From Nepenthes gracilis (taxonomy: Eukaryota > Streptophyta > Magnoliopsida > Caryophyllales > Nepenthaceae), in contig BSYO01000004.1 in the NCBI GenBank assembly GCA_033239525.1, positions 23,040,037 to 23,104,036 of the forward strand: a stretch of 64,000 nt of DNA. Direction: 5' to 3'. Numbering within the stretch: position 1 is the stretch's first letter; each line of letters opens with the position of its first letter. Of this stretch, positions 1 to 11,476 are shown one piece after another. The notes under the pieces are model-generated. The model searched no databases. It was not told the DNA's origin and saw nothing but the letters and a program-made list of their open reading frames with translations. The translations under genes were made by a program, and so were the position numbers.

Positions 1-850
1 CGGAGTACTTTTTAAAAGACGGAGTACTTCTCATTAAAAGGGGCGGAGTGCTTTTAATTAACAGGGACATAGTGTTTTTATTCTTGGGACAGAGTGCTTT
101 TATTAACAGGGACGGAGTGCTTTTTACTCTTGGGGACGGAGCTCATTTTCTCGGGGGACGGAGCTCATTTCTCAAAGGACGGAGCTTATTCCTCAAAACC
201 GGATCTCATTTTCTATTACGAAGCCGGAGTTCTTTCTTTCATTGCGTAAACTCAAATCCGGAGTTCATTTAAAGGACGGAGTTCTTTTTGACAAAGCCGG
301 AGTTCATTTCTCTTAAAGGATGGAGTTCATTTAAAAGGCGGAGTTCTTCTTTCCAACAAAAAGGACGGAGTGCTAGGGGACGGAGCTTATTTTCTTCAAA
401 GGCCGGAGCTCATTTTATCAAAAGCCGGATTCATTTCACGTTAAGTCCTGAGTTCATTTAAGGCCGGAGTTCTTTTTTTCCAACAAAAAGGACGGAGTAC
501 TTTTCAAATGCGGAGTTGTTTACTTTCAGTGGGACGGAGCACTTTTTGCTTTTTACTACTGGACGGATTGCTTCTCGGGACGGAGTTCTTTACGTTCATA
601 GGAATGGAGTACTTATCAAAGACGGAGTTTTTTTGACAAAAGGCAGAGTTCAAGGCCAAAGTTTATTTTTTTCTCAAGGGACGGAGTCCATCTTCCTAAT
701 ACATGGCCGGAGTTCAACTTACATTCGGACCGAAGTTCATTTTACATCTAGGGACGGAGTTCATTTTAAATTAAGGCCATAGTTCTTTATAAAGTCGGAG
801 CTCATTTTCATATTAAGGCAAAAATTCGTTCAAGGCCAGAGTTCTTTTGG
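1..850 (+). repeat. Degenerate tandem array, GGACGGAGTTC-like units
   Basis: More than thirty copies of a short word, variously GGACGGAGT, GGCCGGAGTTC or GGACGGAGCTC and usually followed by a T-rich stretch, recur every 20-30 bases in the same orientation. Units are diverged and spacing is irregular, so this is an old array and not a young satellite. Open frames of 60-90 codons here are by-products of the repeat and show no protein family. It could be an internal array of an LTR element or a relic minisatellite; the left end lies outside the window. Confidence 0.8.
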
Positions 851-1390
851 AGTACTTTTTCGTCAAAAAGGCCAGAACTCGTTTTACATTGTAGACAGTG
901 GATATTCAATGCAGAAAGTAGGAATTTAAAAACAGAGTACACTTCAACATTCTCAAAACATGAGCTTAAAAGCAGAGCAGAGCACACTTGCAATATACTT
1001 AAAGCATGAACTTAAAATTGCGTCCGAATTAACTTGTAATAGAGCATGAATTTAGAAATAGAGCAGATTACACTTGCAATGAACTTAAAAACGACGTCCA
1101 ATGTACACTTGCCTGACGGGCTGACTCAATTTTCCTTCCCTTCTTGCCTGACAGTTGGTTTCTCCTTGGCGTCCTCCTTCACTCCCTCATTACTGCTTGC
1201 GTTTTGCCTTTTGCCAAACGCAGCCACCCGACGCTGAGTTTATATAGAGGAGGGGTTTGGTGGGATAAGTGGGGTAGGTGACTTACTTTGGTACTTGTTT
1301 GTAGATGGTAGGTGGACTAACTAGATTAGTTCACCCACTCCATTTGGTCGCCGCCTAATTGGATTCTAACTAAATCCTACAGTTTATTCT
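851..1390. repeat. Repeat-like spacer with TATA-like word
   Basis: The word AGCATGAACTTAAAA recurs in variants three times between about 950 and 1060. CACTTGCAAT, preceded by AGCAGA-type words, occurs twice. A TTTATATAGAGG box near 1229 follows a GC-richer stretch and could be a TATA element of a retroelement LTR. No supported gene is seen. Confidence 0.4.
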
Positions 1391-1398
1391 TTGTTTAT

Positions 1399-1716
1399 CC
1401 GGTCAACTTCTTATCATTCACTCCGTCCATCACTTTCTCATCAACTTCGGATTTATTTTCCTTCATCGCCTCCGGATTTCTTCTCCGCAAATTCTACTCC
1501 GGTATTTAAGGACACTTCGGCCTCATTTCAACAATGCACTCCGGCTTCAAAGCCACTTCGGCCTCCTCATGCTTTCCGGTCAACACGTGTTGACCGGATT
1601 ATACCTGTCTTCATACTTTTTCGGTCAACATGCGTTGACCGGATTTTGCCTTCTCCTCAACATGCCTTGACCGGAGTATCTTCGAATTCGGTCAACTTTT
1701 ACTGAGTCCGGTCAAC
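1399..1716. promoter_or_regulatory. Cluster of GGTCAAC/GTTGACC sites with palindrome
   Basis: At least seven copies of CCGGTCAAC or its complement lie within about 320 bases. The sequence at 1575-1598 is a perfect 24-bp palindrome with half-site TCCGGTCAACAC; its centre is a CACGTG G-box. A second copy at 1622-1642 has the same CGGTCAAC arms around a 5-base centre. TTGACC matches the W-box core bound by WRKY factors (established knowledge). That the sites regulate anything here is inference, since no neighbouring gene is evident. Confidence 0.5.
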
Positions 1717-1734
1717 TTCTTTTCTTGAAAGCCA

Positions 1735-1970
1735 TTTTCAGTAAGCCGTAGTTCATTTTATATACGAAATCGGAGTTCAATTTTCAATACAAGCCGGAGT
1801 TCATTTTCACGTTAAGGACGGAACTCTTTTTTATGTGCAAAATCGGAGTTCGTTTTTCTTTCAAGCCAGAGTTCCTCTTTTGACAGAAACAGGAGCTCAA
1901 AAACCGGAGCTCAAAGCCAAAATTCATTTTTCATTAAGGACGGAATTCTTTTTCAAAGGACTAGAATTGA
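1735..1970 (+). repeat. Second block of the GGAGTTC array
   Basis: About ten further diverged copies of the CCGGAGTTCATTTT-type unit, in the same orientation as the block at 1-850. The two blocks bracket the palindrome cluster and probably belong to one repeat-derived segment. Confidence 0.65.
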
Positions 1971-4900
1971 TTTTACGTGTAAAAAGGGCGAACTGGATTG
2001 TCACAAGCTCAAATCCGGACTGCACAAAGTCGGACTTGATTTTTAGACACAAGGAAAAGTTGAACCTCCTTTTGACCCATATAAGGCCGGTCTTTTTCAA
2101 ATTTAAGCATCCTTCAATCTTCCTCGATTCTTTGATTATTTTAATCCCATGACTGGAACTTCTATATTTTAGAATCTGCGTCATCACACTTAGAAAGCTT
2201 AATTATTAACCATACAACCATTAAGTTTCATATTTTGCCGCTCAACTCAACCGATGTTGAAAACTATCTTCTCCACGGTTTTATCATTATGTGGCGCTTG
2301 TCTTACTATTAACTGGCAACTTTTCTGTATATGATTACGGTATTTATTTTATTTAAGTGTGCATTTTAATATAATAATAGAGTTACTATATTATAAATTA
2401 TAAGTGACTAATTTAAATTACGACAATAACGTTTTATAATACATGTAGGTAATATTATATATAATATACCATCTTAAAATTCTGTAATGTGGAAATCCCC
2501 AGACGTTTAAGGGCATTATGACATACCCTTTAATATCTACATGAAATTAATGAATATTAAAAATTTGACCAACATTTGTACGTACACAGCACTACTCACC
2601 ACACAAATAGTTCATCTATGACATTATTTGCACTAATTAATAATTTTGTTCTCATATTCAATTTAATTTTAATTTGAATTTAAATTGTATTTTTTAAAAT
2701 GGATTAATTTTACCCGTGAAAGTCCTTCATTGAAAATTTTAATGAATCTTAAGTTCTAATTGATACGGGATAATACTAATTTAACATTCTTAATTAATTT
2801 CTGATGAAGTTTTATGATTAAATTTTGATGTCATTTGTATTTTACTTGATCCAAATTTTTGAATTTGATTAAAGAAAACTACTGATTAATTAGTAAAAGT
2901 AAATCAATTTACAAGTGCATAAATAATTAATGTAACTTTAAAAGATTTTAAAATTATATAACAATTGTGTCGTTGTCAAACGGTGAAACCTTTCCTTGTT
3001 ATACAACCATGAAAAATAATGCTACTTGCAGTGGTATAATTATTATTGTTTAATTATTATGTCTCTGTATTATTGTTGCTGTTATTATTCCTATTTTTAA
3101 TAATTATTTAGAATATTTAACCAGTGGCTAAAATGTTATTTAGAAAATATTTTGTTAAAGGATGAAAAATATACCACAAATTCTAAAATTATCATAATTT
3201 TCTGTCAGAATGTAAAAATATTTTTTACAAAATTATAAATCTCTTCAAATAGATTATTTTTAGGAAAAAAATATATATGATACCTTTGAAACGGATTTGA
3301 GAGTTAAGCTCGTCCAACCTGATATATTTAATCTATATATCCAAATCCAAGCTACAATATATTTAATTGCGTAAAAATATAATATTTTGTGTATAATTAA
3401 ATTAAATCCAATTCAAAGCTATTTTAGCTTTTTATATATCTCTTGAATAACATATATTAAATAATACAAATATAGTTTTAATCAATTGAATTATTAATGT
3501 GATTTAGCAATATATTTATCTGAAACTATTGTGGGTTAGCGTCTACGTTGTATAATATTAAAATAAACTTTATATTTATAAATATATATAATGGTCGCGT
3601 TAGATTTGTATTAGAACATATAATTGATATACCCAAATCTAATTATAAATTACAAATTTTAATTATAAATAACAAGCGTTAACATTTAAAATTCAATCAA
3701 AATAAATAAAATTTGGCTAATTGGTATTAAATTGTATCAAAATTATACCAAGTTGACGAGTTATTTTTGCCATCCATAAACCTAACAAAATAAAATAAAT
3801 ACTCCTCATAAAATTTATTAGTATAATAAATAAGATTATTGAATTATTTAGAAAAAGGACAAAATCGTATAAAAAAGGAATGAAAGGGAAATAAGGCATC
3901 AATTTCCAAGGAATCCCATACATTTTTATCTTTTAATGCAAGTCTTCGTAACGTGGATGAACGTGAAAGGACTCATTTGCCCATCATTCCATTAATCGTA
4001 ATGTGGATGCTTAACTACAATACTATTTAAGATATAACAAATATGTATATCACCTTCTGTGTATTACTATTCAGACACAAACCATCATTTATTTGAAAAA
4101 TATATATTTATTATTCGAACTGAATATTCACTTATACGTACAATTTTGTTATTTAAATAATGACCTTAATAATGTTATAAATGACAATATTTTAAACTTT
4201 TGTTTTTAATTAATGGTCATATCGGGACATTTGTTAAGGTATTTCCTGTTATTACTATTCATTGTCCTAAGAACAACAGTTAATGAATTATTTTGGGAAA
4301 TCAATTTGCATATATTAAATATTCATTTGAACCCTTTTGTAGCTTATTAAGGGCAATGGTTATAAGATAATTTTTTATAAGTAATTATATATATATATAT
4401 ATATATATATACTTTTGATTTGTTGTGATTTAATTAGTATTAATTTATAAAATAATAACAAAATTTAATTAGTGAGTTAACATTATTGAAGACAACGATT
4501 CCCCCCCATCATGCCCAGATGTGAGATGACCACCACCCTGTCCAGCCATCAGTGCCAGGTCGTTTTAATCATTAATGCGATATTAATTAATTACTAGTTC
4601 TTAATTTCTCACTATCATTGCATTATTTAGAGAGTTATATAACGCAGAGAGTGCTGTTAATTATCTATTTAATAGCTATAATTAAAATTTAAAAATAAAA
4701 ATAAATATTAAATAATTATATTTAACTTTTAATATTTTTTATTTTTTAATTATAATCATTGAATAAATATTAAAATTATGAAATCAATGGAGGGAGATCT
4801 GGGAGATTTTACCTGTTAATCTAACTTAATATTAAAATTGTGAAATCAATTGATGAAAATTAGGAATGTGAAAAATATATATATATATATTTAATTTAAA

Positions 4901-5039
4901 TTAATGATATATAAATAAATAGTTATGATATAATTATTTTTTAAAAAATAAAAAAAAATTAATTAAAATTAATTATTAAATTATAATTTTTTTATTTTAA
5001 AATAAATTATTAAAATATATTAAAAAAATATTAATCTCT
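1971..5039. other. AT-rich intergenic sequence
   Basis: Mostly AT-rich sequence with no supported gene. An (AT)n microsatellite lies at about 4386-4411, and a short C-rich tract near 4500 stands out against the background. The short open frames, including one of 105 codons at 1835-2152, show no recognisable motifs. Confidence 0.6.
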
Positions 5040-5360
5040 TAAACAACAGATGAAACCATCCCGAACCCTCAACGGATGGGACAGGGAGAGGAAAAAAGCG
5101 GGGGATGGCGACGGACAGTGATGCGTTTGGCGCGGACATATTCGGAACACTATTAATGCCGCTGCGGATGGCTGCCTCTTCTTGTCATGCCAAACACGCC
5201 CCATTCTCTCTTATCCTGCGCACCCCCAACTTTTTGCCATCTCTCCACCGTCTGCAGTCTTCTATTTTTACGTACGACTTGACTGTCCTTGCTGTTACCC
5301 AAATCTCCCTTCTCCGTACCACAGCTCCAAGGGCATACCTGTCATTCCATTAATCTTTGT
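5040..5360. other. GC-richer island, unidentified
   Basis: About 320 bases with clearly higher GC than either flank. It contains an 82-codon open frame (5105-5353, plus) starting MATDSDAFGADIFG, with no recognised family, and an overlapping shadow frame. It could be a relic gene fragment or part of a repeat. Coding status is unsupported. Confidence 0.25.
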
Positions 5361-6124
5361 ACTTAGCCCTATTTCTTATATATTTATTTTTATAAGACTT
5401 GGACACATCTAACAATAAGTTTGAATATGTATATATACCTATGCAAAGTAAATATTACTGATTTAAAATAGTAACTTAGTATTTTATTTTATTTATGTTG
5501 ATTCAAATTGCACATTAACATATATAATTTAATAAGTTTTATTTATTAAGAAGATGATCTAATGAATTAATATTAAAAGACTAAGAGGAAATTTCACATA
5601 CTATTTTCATCATATTGTAAATTGATTATATATTTGACTTAACTCATTAAATTATTATTTTACTCGACAACTCTATATGCGATTAGAAGAATAAAATATT
5701 AAATGAAAATGCTTGATAAATAAGCTCTTAGATACTTTTAAATGATCTAGCATTTGTTGATTAGTTTATTTTAGAGTAAGCATAATAATATGAATAAGTT
5801 AGTAAAATTAGGAATGTAATTGAGTTGAATTGAGTTTGATCATACCAGGGTTTGGTCCATTTAGATAATGAATTTAAATTTTAAACTTGTGCATCGCTTA
5901 TTTAGCTAAACAAATAAATTTAAATAACTATTTACTAACTTTTGAGCTATTTTGTAAATAGTTTGGTTTATTTTTAATTATGTTTCTAATTCAACAGCCA
6001 ATATAAAAACTCATTTAGTTATTTTGCTAAACAAGCATAATTATTTTTACTATTCATAAACAAATTAATTCATTTATAATTATCAATAAAATATAATGTT
6101 ATACTAAAATATTCAAAAATATTT
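5361..6124. other. AT-rich intergenic sequence
   Basis: AT-rich sequence with no gene or clear repeat structure visible. Confidence 0.5.
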
Positions 6125-6129
6125 ATAAC

Positions 6130-7080
6130 TGTTGGGTCCAATACAAAGGTTCAAGAGGATCCAAAGCCTAATCCAAGAAACAACAGCCCACGTGGCAAGT
6201 TTAGCCCATGTCGAGAAACAGCCTATGTGGCAGCTCGGGCATACAGCCAATGGAAACCGTCTGCAACCCATTAATACAGTCGAAGGGCAATAGAAGAAGC
6301 GAACCAATTGTGAGAAAGTCAGCGCTACCAGTTGCGGCTCGCGCCGCTACTCGTGATTTTTCAACCAATCCCAATACAAGAAGCAGGCTAAGTATAGTCT
6401 GCGACGCTTGGCGGTCTACCTGCCACCATAAGGCGACAACTGACATATCGATGATTACCGTCAACGGTTAGTTGCCAACGAATCATTACAATGAGGATTC
6501 GCTCGCCAAGGGCTTCAACAAGAGGGGCCATAAATCCCCCTCGCTCACAGGGAAAAGGGGGGAAGACTCTTTGGACAAAGGGGGGATTCTTGCATCGTAC
6601 TTCGATCAACTCGATCAATTGGCCACTGAGGAAACAATAGCTTGGCACTGTGACAGATGCCCCTGCATGCGCAAGCTCTCATGAACTTAGCCAGCCACCG
6701 CTTTTCTCTAGCCTAACACGGGCCATGACAGTTAGCCATCTACTGCGGTGTATTATGGGAGTCAGGCTTCCCTTATCCGCTCACTAATCTCTCATTCTTA
6801 CATTTATGTATTCCCTTCACGTTCTCAGCATATTCCCGAGCACCCCTAAGCGTGCACAATTCCCTTTTCGTTTATTGCGGAGGGTCTTGCTAACTTGAGC
6901 GTCGGAATATTTTCGGTGCGAGCAATCTCATCGAGCCTCTGACATCTTGTTTATTAGTTGTATTGTGCATGTTTTAGGTTTATAGAAATAGATACCGGAT
7001 CCACTCAAGATCACCTTAAGATGACGAAAAATTTAAAAGCTCCCTAATCCGTACGATAATTGTGGACTCGAGACGTAACA
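6130..7080. mobile_element. Probable solo LTR with 5-bp target duplication
   Basis: A 951-base block with distinctly higher GC than its flanks starts TGTTGGGTCC and ends GACGTAACA. This gives the TG...CA ends of an LTR, with the short inverted repeat TGTT/AACA. It is flanked by the identical pentamer ATAAC at 6125-6129 and 7081-7085, as expected for a 5-bp target-site duplication. No retroelement coding sequence or second copy lies beside it, so a solo LTR left by recombination is the simplest reading. Open frames inside (up to 87 codons, both strands) overlap one another and show no family signal. Confidence 0.75.
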
Positions 7081-7085
7081 ATAAC

Positions 7086-8778
7086 TATGAATAAACTATT
7101 TAAAACTCATTTACTTAAATAAGTTTGAGCGAATTTCTAGTGAGCTGAATTTCTTAACCATTCACAAAATGTTCAATTTATTTATAATTATGAATAAAAT
7201 ATAATATCATATAAAAATAATCGAAAAATTTTCTTTTTTTTAAATAAAACTGATAAAAAAATGTTTGGACCTAATGGTTTCTTAGCAGAATATACTCGTC
7301 CGTACTTGTCATTAATTAAAAAAGTTATGCCAGCAGGTGTACGGACAAATTTGTTTTACATTTATTGTTCAAACGAAGCACATTGGGTGTGTGGGTTAAT
7401 TATGACTTAAAATTATTATTTATCACACCGTTGACTGTGCCATGTCTTAATTAATTGCAAATAGAATAGACATTCAATACCGAGTTTACTCGGTATGGCT
7501 ACGTCATAATCTCCATAAAAACACGAATTTCAACTCGTCTTGACTCAACCATACAGGAGCAACGGGTAGCCTTGAGGGGGGGAAAAAACCTTATAAACCG
7601 TTTAAACGGTTCAAACTAGGCAAAATTAAATTATTAATGATGATTTAATATAATAAAAGTTTAATTAAGGTTTAATTTATTATTCATCACGTAATCATTA
7701 ATTTGGTTACTATTTATAAAACTTAAATTGAAGTAACATGTCCAATTTAGACTAATAAATTTAGTATTATAAACTGTCAAAATTAAATCAACTACATATT
7801 AATAGTTTGAATGATTTGTCTCAACTAATAATAAGATTTAACAAAAATTCAAACTGTAAGATATAATTTTATAAAAATAATTTTGTATATTTCATACCAA
7901 ATTAATGTATATGCACTTAATATGGGTAACACATTTTTCTGTAGTGGTCACCCTTCTCCTTTGGCTACAATTATGTATTCTATTTTGAGGCTAAAAGCAT
8001 AGCTATCATTATGTGTTGCAAAATATCATAAATGGGTGAATTATTTGTCTAAATAATCCTTTCATGTCTATTTTTGTTAGATTATACACCACTTTTGTGT
8101 GGTTGTATACCTATTTGACATACCATTTAGTTATTTGAATAAAATTATATGGATACTGTACTGATATAAAAAACGTGTAACAAAGGTTTGAAGTGCTAAG
8201 TATAAAAGGAATGCGCTTAAGAGGCGTTTGAGGTGCCGTTTCCAATGGCACCCACGTTTGAAGCTCGATTGATAGGTGCTCGAGTATGGCTCACAGTATA
8301 AAAATATGCTGATATATTTTTAGGGTAAACTATTTAGAATTTTTAGACCTAAAAATGTTGTCTATAAGAGAAAAATAAGAAAAAGAGAAAATAAATGGAT
8401 AAAATAAAGATTCGAATTTTCAATTGAATTTCGAATTATGTTTTAATATTTGTTAATATTGGGTTAATTATTATTGTAGTTAAGAAAAATATTTTATCGA
8501 TTATATTCTTTACTCAGTTACCTTATATTTATTGTTATTTGCTTTATTTATTATAAAGTATCTAATCATTATATTTGTGGGGTGTGTGTAACTGAATTGA
8601 TTATATTGACGAGATATTTTGAAGTATTATCTTATAATTTTTTCTTATTATTTTTAAGAGAAATGTTCATATAAAAATTACATATTATTTTATTATTAAT
8701 AATTATTGTATATTTATTATGAATTATTAATTATTTTTTTATGATTTAAATAAGCAGCCTGAGTCCTAATACCTTATT
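7086..8778. other. AT-rich intergenic sequence with a 16-bp palindrome
   Basis: No gene is supported. A perfect 16-bp palindrome, AACCGTTTAAACGGTT, lies at 7596-7611. A slightly GC-richer stretch at about 8200-8300 may be a repeat remnant. Confidence 0.5.
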
Positions 8779-9232
8779 TGTAACATCCTCGGTGCATCCG
8801 CACGACGATTTTTATGGAACTTACGGCGTCCCCACGCCAACACGCAACGGTTTGTTCCCTCCTCAAGCAGACGGAATCCACCGCCCCCAAAACGCTGGCC
8901 GCCGGGCGAGAGAAGGTATCCACACCCTCAGGCTAATGCTTCGCTCACCTTCCATCCGACGCGAATCCCCATCCACCCCTTGGGGACCTGGGGCCCCCGC
9001 TGCACACGGACCGGATCCCGACTGATACCATTTGTAATGCCTCCGCGCATCCGCATTTATATTGTCCGCCTCTGGGTTGGGGAAACTTACGGCCCCACGC
9101 TAACACGCAGCCCGCATTTTTGTTCCCGGCATTTAAATCCACCGCCTCAAAACGCTGGCGTCCAAGATAATATCCACACCCTTATAATAAGGCATGCTTC
9201 GTTCACCTCCCCATCCGATATGGGACTCTACA
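8779..9232 (-). mobile_element. TRIM (miniature LTR retrotransposon), complete
   Basis: Two diverged direct repeats, 8779-8971 and 9033-9232, flank an internal region of only about 61 bases. On the plus strand each repeat starts TG and ends CA. TGATACCA at 9023-9030 is the complement of TGGTATCA, the initiator-methionine tRNA primer-binding site of plant LTR elements, two bases from the adjoining LTR. TCCACCCCTTGGGG after the other LTR reads on the minus strand as a polypurine tract. The element is therefore on the minus strand. Flanks TTATT (8774-8778) and TTCTT (9233-9237) are a slightly decayed target duplication. It encodes no protein; the open frames over it are incidental. Confidence 0.85.
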
Positions 9233-10320
9233 TTCTTCCTCGGTCAAAATGGGCAAATGGACAAATATATATATATATATATATTTAATTTTGTATTTCT
9301 GTAAGTTTATTTTGGTATTAATTTGGATCAGAATTAAAAAAAAAAAAACGAGAGGAGAGAGAGAAATACTAATATAAGTACTTTCAACATGTTAATTTTT
9401 TATTAATTACTGTAGAGCTAGCGTTCCATATTGAGGTAGCTAATTTAGTCCAAAATTTTCAACTGAATTGTATGAACACATAATAAAATTAAGCTGTATT
9501 AGGAAAATATTTTATTGATATTTTTAAATGAAATAAAATCCTATTTATTGATTATCTTAGTTAAATTATATAAAAATAGATAGATAGAAAGAATGTTGCC
9601 TCATATATATATATATATATATAGAGGATATTTGAACTAGTTTCATAAGTTGGATATGAAATTGGGAAAATGTCAGGTGATGAATTGTCTGCGGCACCTA
9701 ATACTCTTGGGCTTACTCTTGGACAAATTACTCATTGTGGGCCAGCCCTTTTCGATTGAAACAGTGTTAGTGGACCACGGCCATGGATATAAACCTGAGG
9801 CCCAATGGAAGAACAAAAACAAATAGAGAAGGAAATTGCTATTTCTATACCATCTACTTACAACAAGACCAATAAATTTGGTCCGAGTGAAAATTTGAGA
9901 CCATTAAGGGATAGAGTAGACATGTTCAGACTTTTTGGGTTAAAAATTATAACCTTAAATATTTATAATTAAAATAGGGTCAATTTGGATCTATTCTTAA
10001 ATGGTCTTTTTATTTAAAAATTATTATATTCACTACAATATAATTTATTTTTAACATCCATTTACGTTTATCTTATTTAGATCTATGAGGTAGACTTTAT
10101 CTACCCTGCTAGCACCCTGAGATGTTTCTGACTAGGCATGAGTCAAGGGGTTACTGTGTTTACCAAGGTGATGTCTCTTTCACTCGTTAAGGATAAAAAA
10201 GATCTAACAAATGAGATTAAAATTATAAAATAATAATTTTTCTAATTTTATTATGTATTAGATTAAATATTTAATATATGTTAATATTTTTTTAAAAATA
10301 ATCTAATAAGAATGAGGAGA
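9233..10320. other. AT-rich intergenic sequence with AT microsatellites
   Basis: Holds (AT)n tracts at about 9264-9284 and 9605-9622. No gene is visible. A GC-richer stretch at about 10085-10200 could be a repeat fragment. Confidence 0.5.
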
Positions 10321-10908
10321 GCAACAGAGACTATCCTGTTATTTAAAAGAACAAAATCGAGTTTGCTTGGACCGCCTGTAAACAGATCGGAAATCACCCG
10401 CTCGAAGCGTTGCGCAATCGCTGTAAGTAAAGGAAGGTCGAAGATTCATGAGGAAACCTGATACCCTTATTATCTTCTCGTGCCATGGTTTAACCAAAAC
10501 GATCGCTAAACAAATTGGGAGATGATCAAGAATTCCAAACGGTAAATGCTAACGAATCAACTCAACTGCCCATTTTACCCTAAGCTAGTTAGTTTGTTTA
10601 CGTGCATCAAATTTCTGAGATCGTCCTGCTCGGTTCGTTTTGAACTTGGGATCTCTGTGTTTTAAATGAAGCCGATTTGTCCGTCCTGGATAATTCATCG
10701 GTATAACCTACAAAACCCATGTTGTTGAATTCCATCAAACCACTTTGAAAGATCTAGAGTCTTTCCCTGAATCCCTAATTTATATCTTCATCAATTTCGT
10801 TGAATATCAAATATTTATTGTTAGATTTGTCCAAGGGTTGAAACCATACGCATCTGGAGAAGCTGTTGAGGAAAGAGTTCGGGTTTGATCTGAGAGGTTC
10901 AAGAATCC
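10321..10908 (+). promoter_or_regulatory. Upstream region and probable 5' UTR of the proline-rich gene
   Basis: Less AT-rich sequence leading to the ATG at 10909. A GGTAAATG donor-like site near 10541 and a pyrimidine-poor but usable TTGTTAG acceptor ending at 10824 would allow a 5' UTR intron. This is inference; no transcript evidence is available. Confidence 0.3.
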
Positions 10909-11476
10909 ATGGAGTATTGCTTAATTAGACCGCCATTACCAACCATTCGTTTATTAAGTTTTGGATTGGTGTTTGGTTTATTTGCTATTGTTGTTGAATC
11001 TCAGGGCGGAGCGATCCTCTCAGTTGAGGTAGCTTTTCAATCGCCGCCACCTCCCCTGCCACCGCCGCCACCTCCCCCGCCACCGCCGCCTCCACCACCT
11101 CCTCCTCCACCGCCGCCACCTCCGCCGCCTCCTCCACCGCCCTCCACCGCCCCCTCCACCTCCACTTTCGCCACCATCTCCACCTAGATTGTCTCCACCT
11201 CATCGGAGTCATGGCCCCCCTCCGCGTTCGAAGCGTCCGCCTCCCCAACACCACCCTGGTGGGGCCACCACACGACCGCTGCTGCCTCCACCTACGTCGT
11301 CGGAGAATGCGCAAGGCGAGCGTATTTATAGGGCTAAAATCCCTCCTCAACGGCAGAATTTGAACTTGGGGAAGAAGATTGGGCTACTTTTTACGGGTAT
11401 TGTTGTGATCTTGCAGATTGGTGCTGTTGGCTTCTTGATGTTCAAAAGGAGGCAGCTCTATAAGATGCGGGATTGA
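10909..11476 (+). CDS. Proline-rich single-pass membrane protein, frame broken in poly-Pro tract
   Basis: The frame from ATG 10909 begins with a likely signal peptide (residues 1-31, hydrophobic core LLSFGLVFGLFAIVV) and then a long poly-proline run. It stops at 11185-11187 after an unrelated Ser/Thr/Ala tail. From 11141 the next frame continues the proline run as PPPPLSPPSPPRLSPPH. It ends at 11476 with a transmembrane segment (GLLFTGIVVILQIGAVGFL) and a basic tail KRRQLYKMRD. One extra C at about 11140 explains the break; without it the product would be about 188 residues. Signal peptide, Pro-rich ectodomain, membrane anchor and short basic tail resemble plant hydroxyproline-rich, extensin-like surface proteins. 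The extra base may be a sequencing or assembly slip in this low-complexity tract, or a real mutation. Confidence 0.7.
11041..11160 (+). repeat. Poly-proline codon microsatellite
   Basis: About 120 bases of imperfect CCN triplets (CCG, CCA, CCT) encode the proline run. The strand is nearly devoid of G/T variety, so replication or sequencing slippage is likely. This is where the reading frame of the host gene shifts. Confidence 0.85.

Noticed and set aside
6113..6684. Cluster of overlapping frames on both strands at the solo LTR
   Set aside because: They overlap in opposite directions inside an LTR and carry no family signal.
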